Both the position numbers and the translations under genes were made by a program. Source: an uncultured Clostridia bacterium (GTDB lineage Bacteria; Bacillota; Clostridia; Christensenellales; Borkfalkiaceae). From it: 36,265 bases of DNA. The stretch is taken from assembly GCA_947629725.1 (NCBI GenBank), contig CANREU010000002.1, positions 1 through 36,265 on the forward strand. The letters are read 5' to 3'. Below are positions 25,267 through 32,254 of the stretch, in pieces (position 1 is the first letter of the stretch; every line of letters starts with the position of its first letter). The notes under the pieces were generated by a model. The model searched no databases, was not told the origin of the DNA, and saw nothing but the letters and a program-made list of their open reading frames with translations.

Positions 25267-25617
25267 TTACAATTTGAGGCCCATCACGTTGACGTTCACG
25301 GTGTCGACGATCATGCCCGTGAAACGTTCGACCTTATACTTGATCGCTTCCTTCAAGGATTCCGCGACCGCTTCGATGGAGACGCCGTATTTGATGAGGA
25401 CGTAAACGTCGATATAAATACGGTTGCCCTGGGTCGTCACACGGACGCCCTTGCCTCCCGCGTCTTTTTTCAGAAGCTCGGCGATCGTTTCGGTAAAACG
25501 GCGCGCTACGGTATCCACGATACCGTAGTGTTCCACCGCAGCTTGCGACGCGACTTTCGCGATCGCAATGTCGGATATGGAAATTTTGCCGTAAGCGTTG
25601 CTTGTGCTGACCGACAT
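25267..25617 (-). CDS. yloU: Asp23/YloU family protein
   Basis: A 116-residue member of the Asp23/Gls24 (YloU) family. The start at 25617 has a GGGGG-type ribosome binding site; the longer frame overlaps the promoter. Motifs: GKISISDIAIAKVASQAA near the start, IYIDVYVLIKYGVSIEAVA in the middle, and VNVNVMGLKL at the end, all typical of the family. Asp23-type proteins are envelope-associated and linked to cell-wall stress and lipid metabolism. It is transcribed away from rpmB and is followed by fakA. Confidence 0.92.
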   Translation of the reverse strand: MSVSTSNAYGKISISDIAIAKVASQAAVEHYGIVDTVARRFTETIAELLKKDAGGKGVRVTTQGNRIYIDVYVLIKYGVSIEAVAESLKEAIKYKVERFTGMIVDTVNVNVMGLKL

Positions 25618-25642
25618 AACCGCCCCCTGCTTCTTATCCCTT

Positions 25643-25671
25643 ATTCTACTCCATTGCGGAGATTTTTGCAA
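25643..25671 (-). promoter_or_regulatory. Promoter of yloU-fakA
   Basis: TTGCAA (25666-25671), 17-bp spacer, TAGAAT (25643-25648) on the minus strand. Confidence 0.7.
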
Positions 25672-25731
25672 GCATTATTCTAAAAAAATTCCCGCATTCG
25701 AGAAAATTTTCAAAAAAGACGCGGTTTTTAA

Positions 25732-25760
25732 TTGCTTTTTCGCAAATAACGTGGTATCAT
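25732..25760 (+). promoter_or_regulatory. Promoter of rpmB
   Basis: TTGCTT (25732-25737), 17-bp spacer, TGG-extended TATCAT (25755-25760), about 70 bp before the rpmB start. Confidence 0.6.
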
Positions 25761-25830
25761 AGGCGTGTTGAAATCGTGCGGGCATTCCGCGCGGAAAAAA
25801 TTACGCAACGATCCGAGCGGAGGTAGAAAT

Positions 25831-26019
25831 ATGTCGAGAGTATGCAGTATCTGCGGAAAAGGTCAGGTCGCGGGGAACAACGTGAGCCACTCCCACCGCA
25901 AGACGAAGAGAACGTTCGCGGCGAACGTGCAGAAGGTCACCTATAAGAAGGACGGCAAGGTGACGACCGATTACGTCTGCGCGCGCTGCCTCAAGAGCGA
26001 CAAAGTCGAAAGAGTTTAA
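25831..26019 (+). CDS. rpmB: 50S ribosomal protein L28
   Basis: A 62-residue L28. The start at 25831 follows CGGAGGTAG. The family signature is visible: CSICGKGQVAGNNVSHSHRK and a C-terminal VCARCLKSDKVERV. The two CxxC pairs make this the zinc-binding form of L28. As in other Firmicutes it is oriented opposite to the yloU-yloV genes, and it ends in a strong terminator. Confidence 0.97.
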   Translation: MSRVCSICGKGQVAGNNVSHSHRKTKRTFAANVQKVTYKKDGKVTTDYVCARCLKSDKVERV

Positions 26020-26033
26020 TAGGAAAAGGAAGA

Positions 26034-26063
26034 GCGCCGCGGCAATTGCCGCGGCGCTTTTTT
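26034..26063 (+). terminator. rpmB terminator
   Basis: A 24-bp perfect palindrome (GCGCCGCGGCAA with TTGCCGCGGCGC) followed by TTTTTT. The same hairpin plus the next 23 bases is repeated at 28117-28167. Confidence 0.92.
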
Positions 26064-26086
26064 GCTGCTTACTCCTTTGTCCACGG
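26064..26086 (-). repeat. Relic of a duplicated gene end next to the rpmB terminator
   Basis: These 23 bases are identical to 28145-28167, the end of the leucine-rich-repeat lipoprotein gene. On the minus strand they encode PWTKE and a TAA. Read on upstream, the frame gives IYNVTGGKALPWTKE, overlapping the end of the 26109-27746 gene in another frame. It looks like the tail left from an earlier protein at this site. Confidence 0.6.
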
Positions 26087-26108
26087 GAGCGCCTTCCCTC
26101 CCGTAACA

Positions 26109-27746
26109 TTATAAATAAAGGTATGTCGTATCGGGATAGGTTATATTTATTCCCATATCAAAAAATTTAATATTGGACGTTAAGTTAAAGGGACCGCCTT
26201 TGCTTGAACCAGCGTAATATAGCGTAAGTTTTTTCTTATGGATAACGCCCGTACCGTCCAAATTCTCCACGATCCAATATTTTAGATCTCTCGAATGAGA
26301 CAGCTGCTTTGAGGCAAGGCAAAAATCGGAATTGCGTTCATTTCCTTCATACAACGCTATCTGCCCGGTCCCACTATAGCTTTCGTTCCCGCTTCCCCAC
26401 ATGAAATGGATCGAGAAAGAAATTTTTATTCCTTGCTCGCCGATATTCTTAATGTAGTTTGACAAATCAATGGAAATGCTTTTCGACTCCGTTAGTGAAT
26501 CGCTATCCGAGGCATATGCGCTACTTACATTGTTGTCGATCAAAGTAATACTTTTTTCGCTCTTCTTATACCACCCTGCCTTCAAGGCGATCCCCTCGGA
26601 GGGCATTTTCGTAGCAGTATACAGCTCCTTGTCCGCCGTGTACCAACCTGCAAAGATATAGCCTTCCTTCTCGGGCGCGGGAAGGTTTACGCTCTCCCCT
26701 GCCGCTTTGGAAATATCGGTGACGCCCGTACCGCCGTTTTCGTCAAATTCGATCTTTCCCTGCCATACCGCATTGAGCGTAACGCTCTCCGCGGGCATTG
26801 CGGAATAGCTCGCCGTTTCCCCATCTGCCGTCTCCCACCGCAAAAATTTCGCAAGAGGCTTTGTAGGCTCTGGTAAGATGACGGAAGACCCCGCACGGGC
26901 AACGATGGGCGGAATGTCCGCGCCGTTCAATTCGATGACGGGTGCCCATTCTTTTACATATAACTCCATCGCCCCCGTCACTTCACCGTGAAATTCATTT
27001 GCTCCATCCGCGTCCCTCGTCCAAACAAGTCCTGCCTGTTTTTTGTTGTTCCTTGTCTTGGGGACGACTTTATCAATTGGTGTGCCGTAAGGAACTTGCA
27101 CTGTTTCGGTCGGAAGGTCTCCGTCAAAATGGAACGTGACGGCGTATGTTTGAAGGTCAAAAGCCGCATACAAAATGACGCGTTTCGTCTCGTTCAGTTT
27201 GAAGTTGCTTTCGTTCAAAACAGAGACGACAGGGAGATTTCCGTATTTGTCGGAAATCTGCGTTCCGTTCCCGTCCGCCTCCGTATACCAACCCTTGAAA
27301 ACACTATGCACGAGCGTGAGATCGTGAGGAAGTTCAGGGAGCTCGGTGTTGTAAGGAACGGTGAACGAACGATCCCCTGTCACCGTCGCGTCGCCATAAT
27401 CGAGAACAACCGTATAATCTATAGGCTTGAAGTGCGGGAAGAGCACGATATTTTTCTTTTCATTATAGGTAGAGAGCGAAGCGCCGTCCGCGCCGACATA
27501 CTGCGTTCCGTCGGTCTGCGCGCTAAACAGCCCTAAAAACTCATAGCCAAACCGATACGGAATGCTCTCTAATGAGTAGGGCGAACCCTTTTTCACCGTT
27601 ATAAGGTGTATTCCCGCGTCATCAGAGTATTGAATCGTGTACTCCTTATCCCCTTCCTCCAACCCGAAGCAGCCCGTAAGCAGCAACGACGCCACCATGA
27701 CGACCATGCAAAACAGACTGAGGTTCTGAAAAAACTTGTGCTTCAT
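26109..27746 (-). CDS. Surface lipoprotein with InlB/Flg_new-type repeats
   Basis: A 545-residue lipoprotein. The signal peptide ends in lipobox LLLTGC (Cys26). It carries several Listeria-Bacteroides (InlB B/Flg_new) repeats, recognisable by Gly-Tyr/Trp-Tyr motifs: GYEFLGLFSAQTDGTQ, FKGWYTEADGNGTQISD, and KEGYIFAGWYTADKELY (about residue 365). A C-terminal region of about 130 residues is unlike the repeats (GINITYPDTT near the end). Such repeats are found in adhesins and surface proteins. It has the same promoter and structured leader as the next lipoprotein gene (28150-30297). Just after its stop, another frame encodes a tail ending PWTKE, so the 3' end may have been altered by recombination or a frameshift. 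Confidence 0.82.
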   Translation of the reverse strand: MKHKFFQNLSLFCMVVMVASLLLTGCFGLEEGDKEYTIQYSDDAGIHLITVKKGSPYSLESIPYRFGYEFLGLFSAQTDGTQYVGADGASLSTYNEKKNIVLFPHFKPIDYTVVLDYGDATVTGDRSFTVPYNTELPELPHDLTLVHSVFKGWYTEADGNGTQISDKYGNLPVVSVLNESNFKLNETKRVILYAAFDLQTYAVTFHFDGDLPTETVQVPYGTPIDKVVPKTRNNKKQAGLVWTRDADGANEFHGEVTGAMELYVKEWAPVIELNGADIPPIVARAGSSVILPEPTKPLAKFLRWETADGETASYSAMPAESVTLNAVWQGKIEFDENGGTGVTDISKAAGESVNLPAPEKEGYIFAGWYTADKELYTATKMPSEGIALKAGWYKKSEKSITLIDNNVSSAYASDSDSLTESKSISIDLSNYIKNIGEQGIKISFSIHFMWGSGNESYSGTGQIALYEGNERNSDFCLASKQLSHSRDLKYWIVENLDGTGVIHKKKLTLYYAGSSKGGPFNLTSNIKFFDMGINITYPDTTYLYL

Positions 27747-27939
27747 ATGTTACCTCCGAAAAAAGTTTTTTCGCAGTAAAAAGGACACAAAAAAGTGTGC
27801 CTTCAACCGAAGACACACTGCGTTGGTATCTCCGATTGTTGTCACACAAACTTCCAACCACTTATTGAGTATAGGAAATAAAGAGATACGCAAAGCCCAG
27901 TTTGCGTCCCTACTCAATAAGCTATACAGTTTGTGTGAC
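27747..27939 (-). promoter_or_regulatory. Structured leader RNA, copy 1
   Basis: In RNA sense (minus strand): P1 at 27928-27939 pairs with 27841-27852 (12 bp); P2 at 27911-27921 pairs with 27861-27871 (11 bp); P3, ACGCAAA with UUUGCGU, is at 27888-27907 with a GGGC-containing loop. A GUAUCUC strand (27883-27889) on the 3' side of P3 can pair with GAGAUAC at 27826-27832 after P1, forming a pseudoknot. Then come a terminator hairpin (27794-27819 plus U6) and a hairpin CGAAAAAA/UUUUUUCG (27757-27773) touching the GGAGG site. The shape is kept in copy 2 (30298-30491) with compensating base changes. No known riboswitch class recognised. Confidence 0.75.
27789..27819 (-). terminator. Attenuator terminator in leader copy 1
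   Basis: AGUGUG.CUUC pairs with GAAG.CACACU with loop GGUU, followed by six U. It lies between the pseudoknot and the start codon, so it would stop transcription before the gene unless an alternative fold forms. Confidence 0.75.
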
Positions 27940-27945
27940 GAGACA

Positions 27946-27974
27946 AGTATACCACACTACAAAGAAAATTACAA
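27946..27974 (-). promoter_or_regulatory. Promoter of leader copy 1
   Basis: TTGTAA (27969-27974), 17-bp spacer, TATACT (27946-27951) with an extended TGG. The start is predicted at the first base of P1 (about 27939). The block up to about 27998 is almost identical in copy 2. Confidence 0.8.
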
Positions 27975-27998
27975 GTCTTTTTCAAAATTATTCGAAAA

Positions 27999-28149
27999 CC
28001 GTTGTTTCTCTCTCCTCTACCGCCCGCTATCCGTTCTCTCCACGCTGTTCCTCTCCCTACCTCCCTCCTCGCTGTCGGGGAGGGGGGGTAGGGAGAGGGG
28101 TCGCCTTTCCCAATAACGCCGCGGCAATTGCCGCGGCGCTTTTTGCTGC
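27999..28149. repeat. Palindromic repeat and displaced terminator copy
   Basis: Between the lipoprotein genes lie a large inverted repeat (CTCTCCCTACCTCCC with GGGGGGTAGGGAGAG-like arm, 28051-28096) and a second copy of the rpmB terminator palindrome (28117-28139) followed by TTTTT on the plus strand. No plus-strand gene precedes it, so it is best explained as a duplicated copy. Confidence 0.65.
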
Positions 28150-30297
28150 TTACTCCTTTGTCCACGGCTCTGCGAAACCGTCTATGCCGTAGCGCCACCA
28201 ATTGGCGCTCTGCCCCCACTGCTCCTCCGAAGGAGCCTCTGCGGAGAAGTAGGAAACGGTTGCACTCTTGAGCGCGCTGCTTCCCCCGCTGCCGTCGTTG
28301 AGCGTCGCCCAAGTCTCTTTATCGCCCTCGTAGAAGAAGGTCTTCAAAGACGAGGAAAACGCGTGGGCGAAATAGGTGACATCCTTCCCTATCACGACCT
28401 GCGTCAAATTCTCGCAGTTCATGAACGCGTCCTGTCCCACATTCTTCACGCCCTTGCCGAGCACGACCGCCTTGATGGGCGCGCCGTTGAAGGCGCTCAT
28501 CCCGACCTTTTCGATCCCCTCGATCACGATCGTTTCGGGCAAGGGAGAACCGTCGCCGAGATAGAGCGCGGCGGGCGTCTCGCGGAGCGGAGTTTTGAAA
28601 ATGTTCGCATAGCTGTTGCCGAATTCGATCGCCGCCCATTCGGAGACCGTCCCCGCATAATCGACGCGTTCGAGCGAACTGCTCCCCATGAACGCAAAGA
28701 ATGCGCCTGTACCGATCGTCTTCACGCTCTTCGGGATCGAGATCCTCGAAAGCGCGCTGCAGGAATAGAAGGCTCCCGAGCCGATCTCCTCCGTACCCTC
28801 GGCGATCGCGACTTCGGAGAGCGAGCTGCTGTACCCGAAGCAATATTGCCCGAGCGCGGTGACGCCCGAAGGGACCGTCACCTTCTCGAGCGTGCTCTCG
28901 TAAAAGGCGTATGCGCCGACCGCATAGGGCTTCCCGTCGTGCCCGCCGGGAAGCGTAAGCTGCGTTTCCTCCCCGAAATAGGCGTGCAGAGCGTCCGTAT
29001 CGGTGCGCCACACGAAGCCGTCCTTGTCGGGGTCGGTCACGACGCTCTTCTCGGAGAGCGACTTATGGATCACGGTCGTCTCCGCAAGCCCGAAGTCGTC
29101 CTCCAGATTGACGAACTCGATCTGCGAGAGGTTGTATATCTCCGCGATCCGGTTGCTGTCTCGGAAAGTACTTTCGATAGAGCCGCTCGCAATGCTTTCG
29201 ACGCTCGCGGGGATCGTAACGGAGGTGATGAAGGGATGCTCCCAAAAATAGGTGTATCCGTATCCGATCTTCTTTACGCCGTCGGCGATCACGACCCGCC
29301 CTTTGAGATACTTCGGCACATACAAGAGCTCCGTCTTATCCTTATTATAGAGAATGCCGCCCTCGGTGGAATAGGTCGCATTTTCCGCGCTCACCTCGAT
29401 GGATTCAAGCCCTGCGGGGAAGGTGTCCGACGTCACTTCCTGCGAGAACGCCTTGCCGAGGGAGAGCTCCCGCACGGCGTCCGAATCGTAGAAAGTATTC
29501 TTCGGAAGGCTCTCCACCCCGTCGCCGAATTCCGCCCGCTCGAGCGCGGGGCAGTAGCGCAAGAACTCGGTTTCAAAGTTTTCCGCGCCCTCGATCCGCA
29601 CATATTTGAGGGACGTGCAGCCGTAGAACGGATACTTCCCCACCGTTTTGAGATACCCAAGCTCCGCGCTCTCAAGCGCCGTGCATTCGCGGAGGGCGCC
29701 CTTCTGCAAATTTTCAAGATGTTCGAGGTTGATCTTCGTGAGTGCCGAGCAGCCGTAGAAGCAATACTCGCCCAACTCCTTCACCGACTCGGGGAGGAAT
29801 ACGGCGGTGAGCGTCTCGTCGCCCTCCGCCACGTAAAATGCCTGTTCGCCGACCGAGACGACGGGCTTTCCGCTGTATTCGGCGGGGATGACGAGATTGG
29901 TCCTGTCCGTCTCGCTCTCGCCCCAGCCGACCACGGAATACCCCGTCACCGTCTCGCCGTCCTCGCCGAGCACTTCTTCGTATTGCAACTTCGACGACGG
30001 AAGCGTGTAGCCGCAGACCGTGCAGGTCGTCCCCTCGAAGGTGTGGTTTTCGTGCACGTGGTTGCAGGTGCCGCAGACGCCGTTCACGTAATCGTGCGCC
30101 GCCTTGCCGCTCACCGCGTCCTCATGCCCGCAGGTCGACGCGTGCCAGTGGGAGGCGTCGTCCGAGCTCCAAGTTTCCGAATAGGAGTGCTCGTGCGGCG
30201 GGGGCGAGGGCTCCTTCTTTTTGCAGGCGGCGATCCCGAAGACTGCCGCCGTTGCCGCCGAGAACGCGAGCAGTCCGAGTACCAAGTTGTGCTTCAT
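28150..30297 (-). CDS. Leucine-rich-repeat (BspA-like) surface lipoprotein
   Basis: A 715-residue lipoprotein. The signal peptide ends in lipobox GIAAC (Cys25). The N-terminal region (about 35-100) has His/Cys-rich short repeats (HSYSETWSSDDASHWHAS, CGTCNHVHENHTFEGTTC), a pattern seen in gut Firmicutes surface proteins. The rest consists of LRR_5/BspA-type repeats, with phrases such as LPESVKELGEYCFYGCSALT and IPKSVKTIGTGAFFAF recurring about every 23 residues. These repeats commonly mediate adhesion or host and matrix contact. The gene shares its leader and promoter with the InlB-repeat lipoprotein downstream. Confidence 0.88.
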   Translation of the reverse strand: MKHNLVLGLLAFSAATAAVFGIAACKKKEPSPPPHEHSYSETWSSDDASHWHASTCGHEDAVSGKAAHDYVNGVCGTCNHVHENHTFEGTTCTVCGYTLPSSKLQYEEVLGEDGETVTGYSVVGWGESETDRTNLVIPAEYSGKPVVSVGEQAFYVAEGDETLTAVFLPESVKELGEYCFYGCSALTKINLEHLENLQKGALRECTALESAELGYLKTVGKYPFYGCTSLKYVRIEGAENFETEFLRYCPALERAEFGDGVESLPKNTFYDSDAVRELSLGKAFSQEVTSDTFPAGLESIEVSAENATYSTEGGILYNKDKTELLYVPKYLKGRVVIADGVKKIGYGYTYFWEHPFITSVTIPASVESIASGSIESTFRDSNRIAEIYNLSQIEFVNLEDDFGLAETTVIHKSLSEKSVVTDPDKDGFVWRTDTDALHAYFGEETQLTLPGGHDGKPYAVGAYAFYESTLEKVTVPSGVTALGQYCFGYSSSLSEVAIAEGTEEIGSGAFYSCSALSRISIPKSVKTIGTGAFFAFMGSSSLERVDYAGTVSEWAAIEFGNSYANIFKTPLRETPAALYLGDGSPLPETIVIEGIEKVGMSAFNGAPIKAVVLGKGVKNVGQDAFMNCENLTQVVIGKDVTYFAHAFSSSLKTFFYEGDKETWATLNDGSGGSSALKSATVSYFSAEAPSEEQWGQSANWWRYGIDGFAEPWTKE

Positions 30298-30491
30298 GTG
30301 TTACCTCCGAAAAAAATTTTTTCGCAGTAAAAAGGGCACAAAAAAAGTGTGCCTTCAACCGAAGACACACTGCGTTGGTATCTCCGATTGTTGTCACACA
30401 AGTTTTTCCGAATATTTTGGCATACGGGAAAAAGAGATACACAATGCCCTTGATTGTGTTCCCAATACGCCGAAATATAAACTTGTGTGAC
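30298..30491 (-). promoter_or_regulatory. Structured leader RNA, copy 2
   Basis: Same layout as copy 1. P1 is 13 bp (30479-30491 with 30393-30405). P2 is about 10 bp plus a GUAU extension with one mismatch (about 30469-30478 with 30411-30420). P3 is ACACAAU with AUUGUGU, loop containing GGGC. GUAUCUC (30434-30440) can pair with GAGAUAC (30378-30384). The terminator hairpin is at 30346-30371 with seven U, and the CGAAAAAA/UUUUUUCG-type hairpin lies next to GGAGG. P2 and P3 differ in sequence from copy 1 but remain paired, while the GUAUCUC, GAGAUAC and terminator parts are identical, as expected of a selected RNA structure. Confidence 0.75.
30340..30371 (-). terminator. Attenuator terminator in leader copy 2
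   Basis: Identical hairpin to copy 1 (AGUGUG.CUUC with GAAG.CACACU), followed by seven U. Confidence 0.75.
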
Positions 30492-30497
30492 GCAATC

Positions 30498-30526
30498 AGT
30501 ATATCACGCCGCGGGGAAAATTACAA
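30498..30526 (-). promoter_or_regulatory. Promoter of leader copy 2
   Basis: TTGTAA (30521-30526), 17-bp spacer, TATACT (30498-30503). The spacer sequence differs from copy 1 but its length is kept. Confidence 0.8.
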
Positions 30527-30571
30527 GTCTTTTTCAAAATTATTCGAAAACCGCACCTTTTTGTATACGCC

Positions 30572-30618
30572 CCTCATCCGTCCCCTACGGGGACACCTTC
30601 CCCCCTCGGGGGGAAGGC
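30572..30618. repeat. GC-rich palindromic repeat after the dipeptidase gene
   Basis: Two adjacent hairpins: GTCCCC/GGGGAC and CCTTCCCCCC/GGGGGGAAGG. No T run follows on the minus strand, so it is a repeat of the local palindrome family that may still slow or stop transcription from the dipeptidase gene. Confidence 0.55.
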
Positions 30619-30620
30619 TT

Positions 30621-31718
30621 TCACTGTGCGCCCAAAACACGGGCGGCGTTTTTGAAGGCGATCTTCTCCGCAATGCGGGCGCCGAACGTCTTTTCGAGGC
30701 CGGAAAGAAAGCGGGGCATGGCGGAAGGGTCCCCGACATAGGGGCTCGGAGGCGCGCCGTCGAAATCGGTGCCGAGCGCCAAGACGTCCTCCCCTCCCCT
30801 TTTAAGGATGTGCCGCGCGTGGGAGAAAAGAGCGGCTTTCTGCCCAGCGGAGGTCTTGTCGTCCGACAAAAAGCCGTCGTAAAAATTGAGACCGACGACC
30901 CCGCCGCTCTCCGCGATGAGGCGGATCCCCTCGTCCGTGAGGTTGCGGGGGTGGAAATAGACGGCGCGGGCGTTGGAGTGGCTCGCGACGAAGGGCGCGC
31001 CTTTTTCTTTGCAGACGGCGGCGACCTCTCTTAAGAGGGCGTCGCTGCCGTGGGAGACGTCGGGGAGCATGTTGAGTTCGCACATGCGCGCGACGCACTC
31101 CCGCCCGAAGGGGGTGAGACCGAACGACACCCCCTCACCGCCGCAAAGGACGCGGCGAGAATTAGGATCGCGCTGCATCATACCTGCCCCCTTTGAAGGG
31201 GTGGGGGTTGGACTTCGTACTTCGGGATCCTTCGGTCGCAATGCTTCCTCAGGATGACGCGGTAAAAGGGGGCGGCGAGAATGGAGATGCGCTTCCCCAC
31301 CGCACGCCGCTCTCCCCTCTTGCCTCCCCCCTTTATAAGGGGGGAGGGTAGGGTGGGGGGTTGCGCACTCCCCTATCTCGTTCGGATAATTCCACGTGAG
31401 CCCGAAGATCTTCACGCCGCGGCGGGAGAGCGCTTCGAGCTTTTCAAGGTCCCCCTCGATTGCCTCCCCGCCCTCAACGGTGAGTACGGCGCACACCCCG
31501 CCGTCCGTGCGCGGGAGCCGCGAAAATCCCTCCCGCGCGCACATCTCATCGAACGCGTCGCAAAGAGAGAGCGCCCTCGCGTACCCCTCCCCCTTTCCTC
31601 CGTTCACGAACGCCGCAAAGCATTGGAGGGCGCAGCCGCCTGCCCGTAAACTCTCCATCGTAACGGAAGCGACGCCCTCCGCGGTGAGAGCGTCGCAATG
31701 CAGATCGATATATTTCAT
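30621..31718 (-). CDS. Membrane dipeptidase family (M19) with internal repeat insertion
   Basis: A 365-residue peptidase of family M19 (renal dipeptidase type), zinc enzymes that cleave dipeptides and sometimes D-amino-acid peptides. The metal ligands are in place: His7 and Asp9 in IDLHCDAL, Glu82 in LTVEGGE, His223 in DVSH, His247 in VASH, and Asp318 or Asp320 in LGTDFDG. Between GLTWNYPNEIGE (ends 117) and FGLTPFGRE (starts 199) the family normally has a short link. Here there are about 79 extra residues of unusual Pro/Arg composition, translated from a palindromic repeat. Without it the protein is about 286 residues. The start overlaps the spoVM stop (ATGA). Whether the enzyme is active is uncertain. 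Confidence 0.85.
   Translation of the reverse strand: MKYIDLHCDALTAEGVASVTMESLRAGGCALQCFAAFVNGGKGEGYARALSLCDAFDEMCAREGFSRLPRTDGGVCAVLTVEGGEAIEGDLEKLEALSRRGVKIFGLTWNYPNEIGECATPHPTLPPYKGGRQEGRAACGGEAHLHSRRPLLPRHPEEALRPKDPEVRSPTPTPSKGAGMMQRDPNSRRVLCGGEGVSFGLTPFGRECVARMCELNMLPDVSHGSDALLREVAAVCKEKGAPFVASHSNARAVYFHPRNLTDEGIRLIAESGGVVGLNFYDGFLSDDKTSAGQKAALFSHARHILKRGGEDVLALGTDFDGAPPSPYVGDPSAMPRFLSGLEKTFGARIAEKIAFKNAARVLGAQ
31131..31367. repeat. Palindromic repeat inserted in frame in the dipeptidase gene
   Basis: This stretch of about 237 bp (79 codons) contains CGCCGCAAAGGACGCGGCG, a GGATCCTTCGGTCGCAATGC block followed by TTCCTCAGGATGAC (an inverted relative of the CATTCCGAGGGAGCG block at 21.3 kb), and the hairpin CCTCCCCCCTTTATAAGGGG. 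It keeps the reading frame open on the minus strand. Confidence 0.7.
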
Positions 31719-31780
31719 CCTTTGTAGAACATCCGCACAAGGCAGCCGAGCAGCCTCGGGAGCTTAAAACAGACGATCAT
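31715..31780 (-). CDS. spoVM: SpoVM, spore coat anchoring peptide
   Basis: A 21-codon gene: MIVCFKLPRL, LGCLVRMFYKG. It aligns with the 26-residue SpoVM of B. subtilis, sharing the KLP-LG--VR core of the amphipathic helix. SpoVM recognises the convex forespore membrane and anchors the SpoIVA coat base. It has a strong GAGGAGG ribosome binding site. Its ATG overlaps the thiN stop (31777-31780) and its TGA overlaps the dipeptidase ATG (31715-31718). The position directly after rpe and thiN is the place of spoVM in B. subtilis, which supports the call strongly. The C-terminal tail is about five residues shorter than in B. subtilis. Confidence 0.88.
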   Translation of the reverse strand: MIVCFKLPRLLGCLVRMFYKG

Positions 31781-32254
31781 ACGACCTCCTCATTGATGAC
31801 GGCGAGCACGTACCCCTCCTTCACGCGGAACGAAAAGGTTTCGCCCGTCGTGAGATTGGAGATGCCGCGCGTGGAGCCGTAGCGGAGAAAAAGGTTTTCT
31901 TCCGCATACTTGAGCCCCTCCATCTTCATGATATGCACGCCGCCGCCGAAAGGCAACAGGGAGACCGTCTGCCCCCTCTTGCAGGAAAATCCGTGCTCCC
32001 CCTCGCCGCAGAGGGAAAGTTCGGCGCCGTTCGTCTTGAAGAGAATGTTCTTTATGCCCGCCGCCTTTGCCTTATAGAGGAGGTGGAGATTGCCGAGAAA
32101 GTGGTCCTCCCGCCCGCCTCCGCCGCCGTAAAAGACGAGGCCCACCGCGCCGAGCTCCAATGCCCTGTCCACGGCGAGTTCGCCGTCCGTCTCGTTCTTT
32201 TCGGAGGGAAACGTTTCCCGCGTTGAGGAGGATGACGACCGAGCTGCCCCTCAT
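31777..32254 (-). pseudogene. thiN: Thiamine pyrophosphokinase, internally deleted and frameshifted
   Basis: The C-terminal half of ThiN is intact from FPSEKNETDGELAVDRALEL onward (GREDHFLGNLHLLYKAK, SNLTTGETFSF, ending VINEEVV). The ATG overlapping the rpe stop (32254) opens MRGSSVVILLNAG, a plausible ThiN N-terminus, but in a different frame. Between these parts about 60 residues are missing, including the GDFDS-type metal site needed to transfer pyrophosphate to thiamine. The junction holds a perfect 14-bp palindrome (GGGAAACGTTTCCC, 32206-32219). The only start in the remaining frame is a GTG at 32172 in mid-domain. The gene is probably inactive, though an assembly error is possible. Transcription and translation through it may still serve spoVM. 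Confidence 0.78.

Noticed and set aside
27880..27912. Resemblance of leader copy 1 (GGGACGCAAA) to a c-di-GMP-I riboswitch segment
   Set aside because: The string falls in variable paired bases and is absent from copy 2; the rest of that aptamer is not present.
27841..27939. Leader inverted repeats as a MITE-type transposable element
   Set aside because: Inner stems differ between copies yet stay paired, and the element fits exactly between promoter and terminator. No target duplication seen. Not fully excluded.
32072..32254. A 60-codon frame starting MRGSSVVILL as a separate gene
   Set aside because: Only its first 13 or so residues look natural; the rest is thiN read out of frame.
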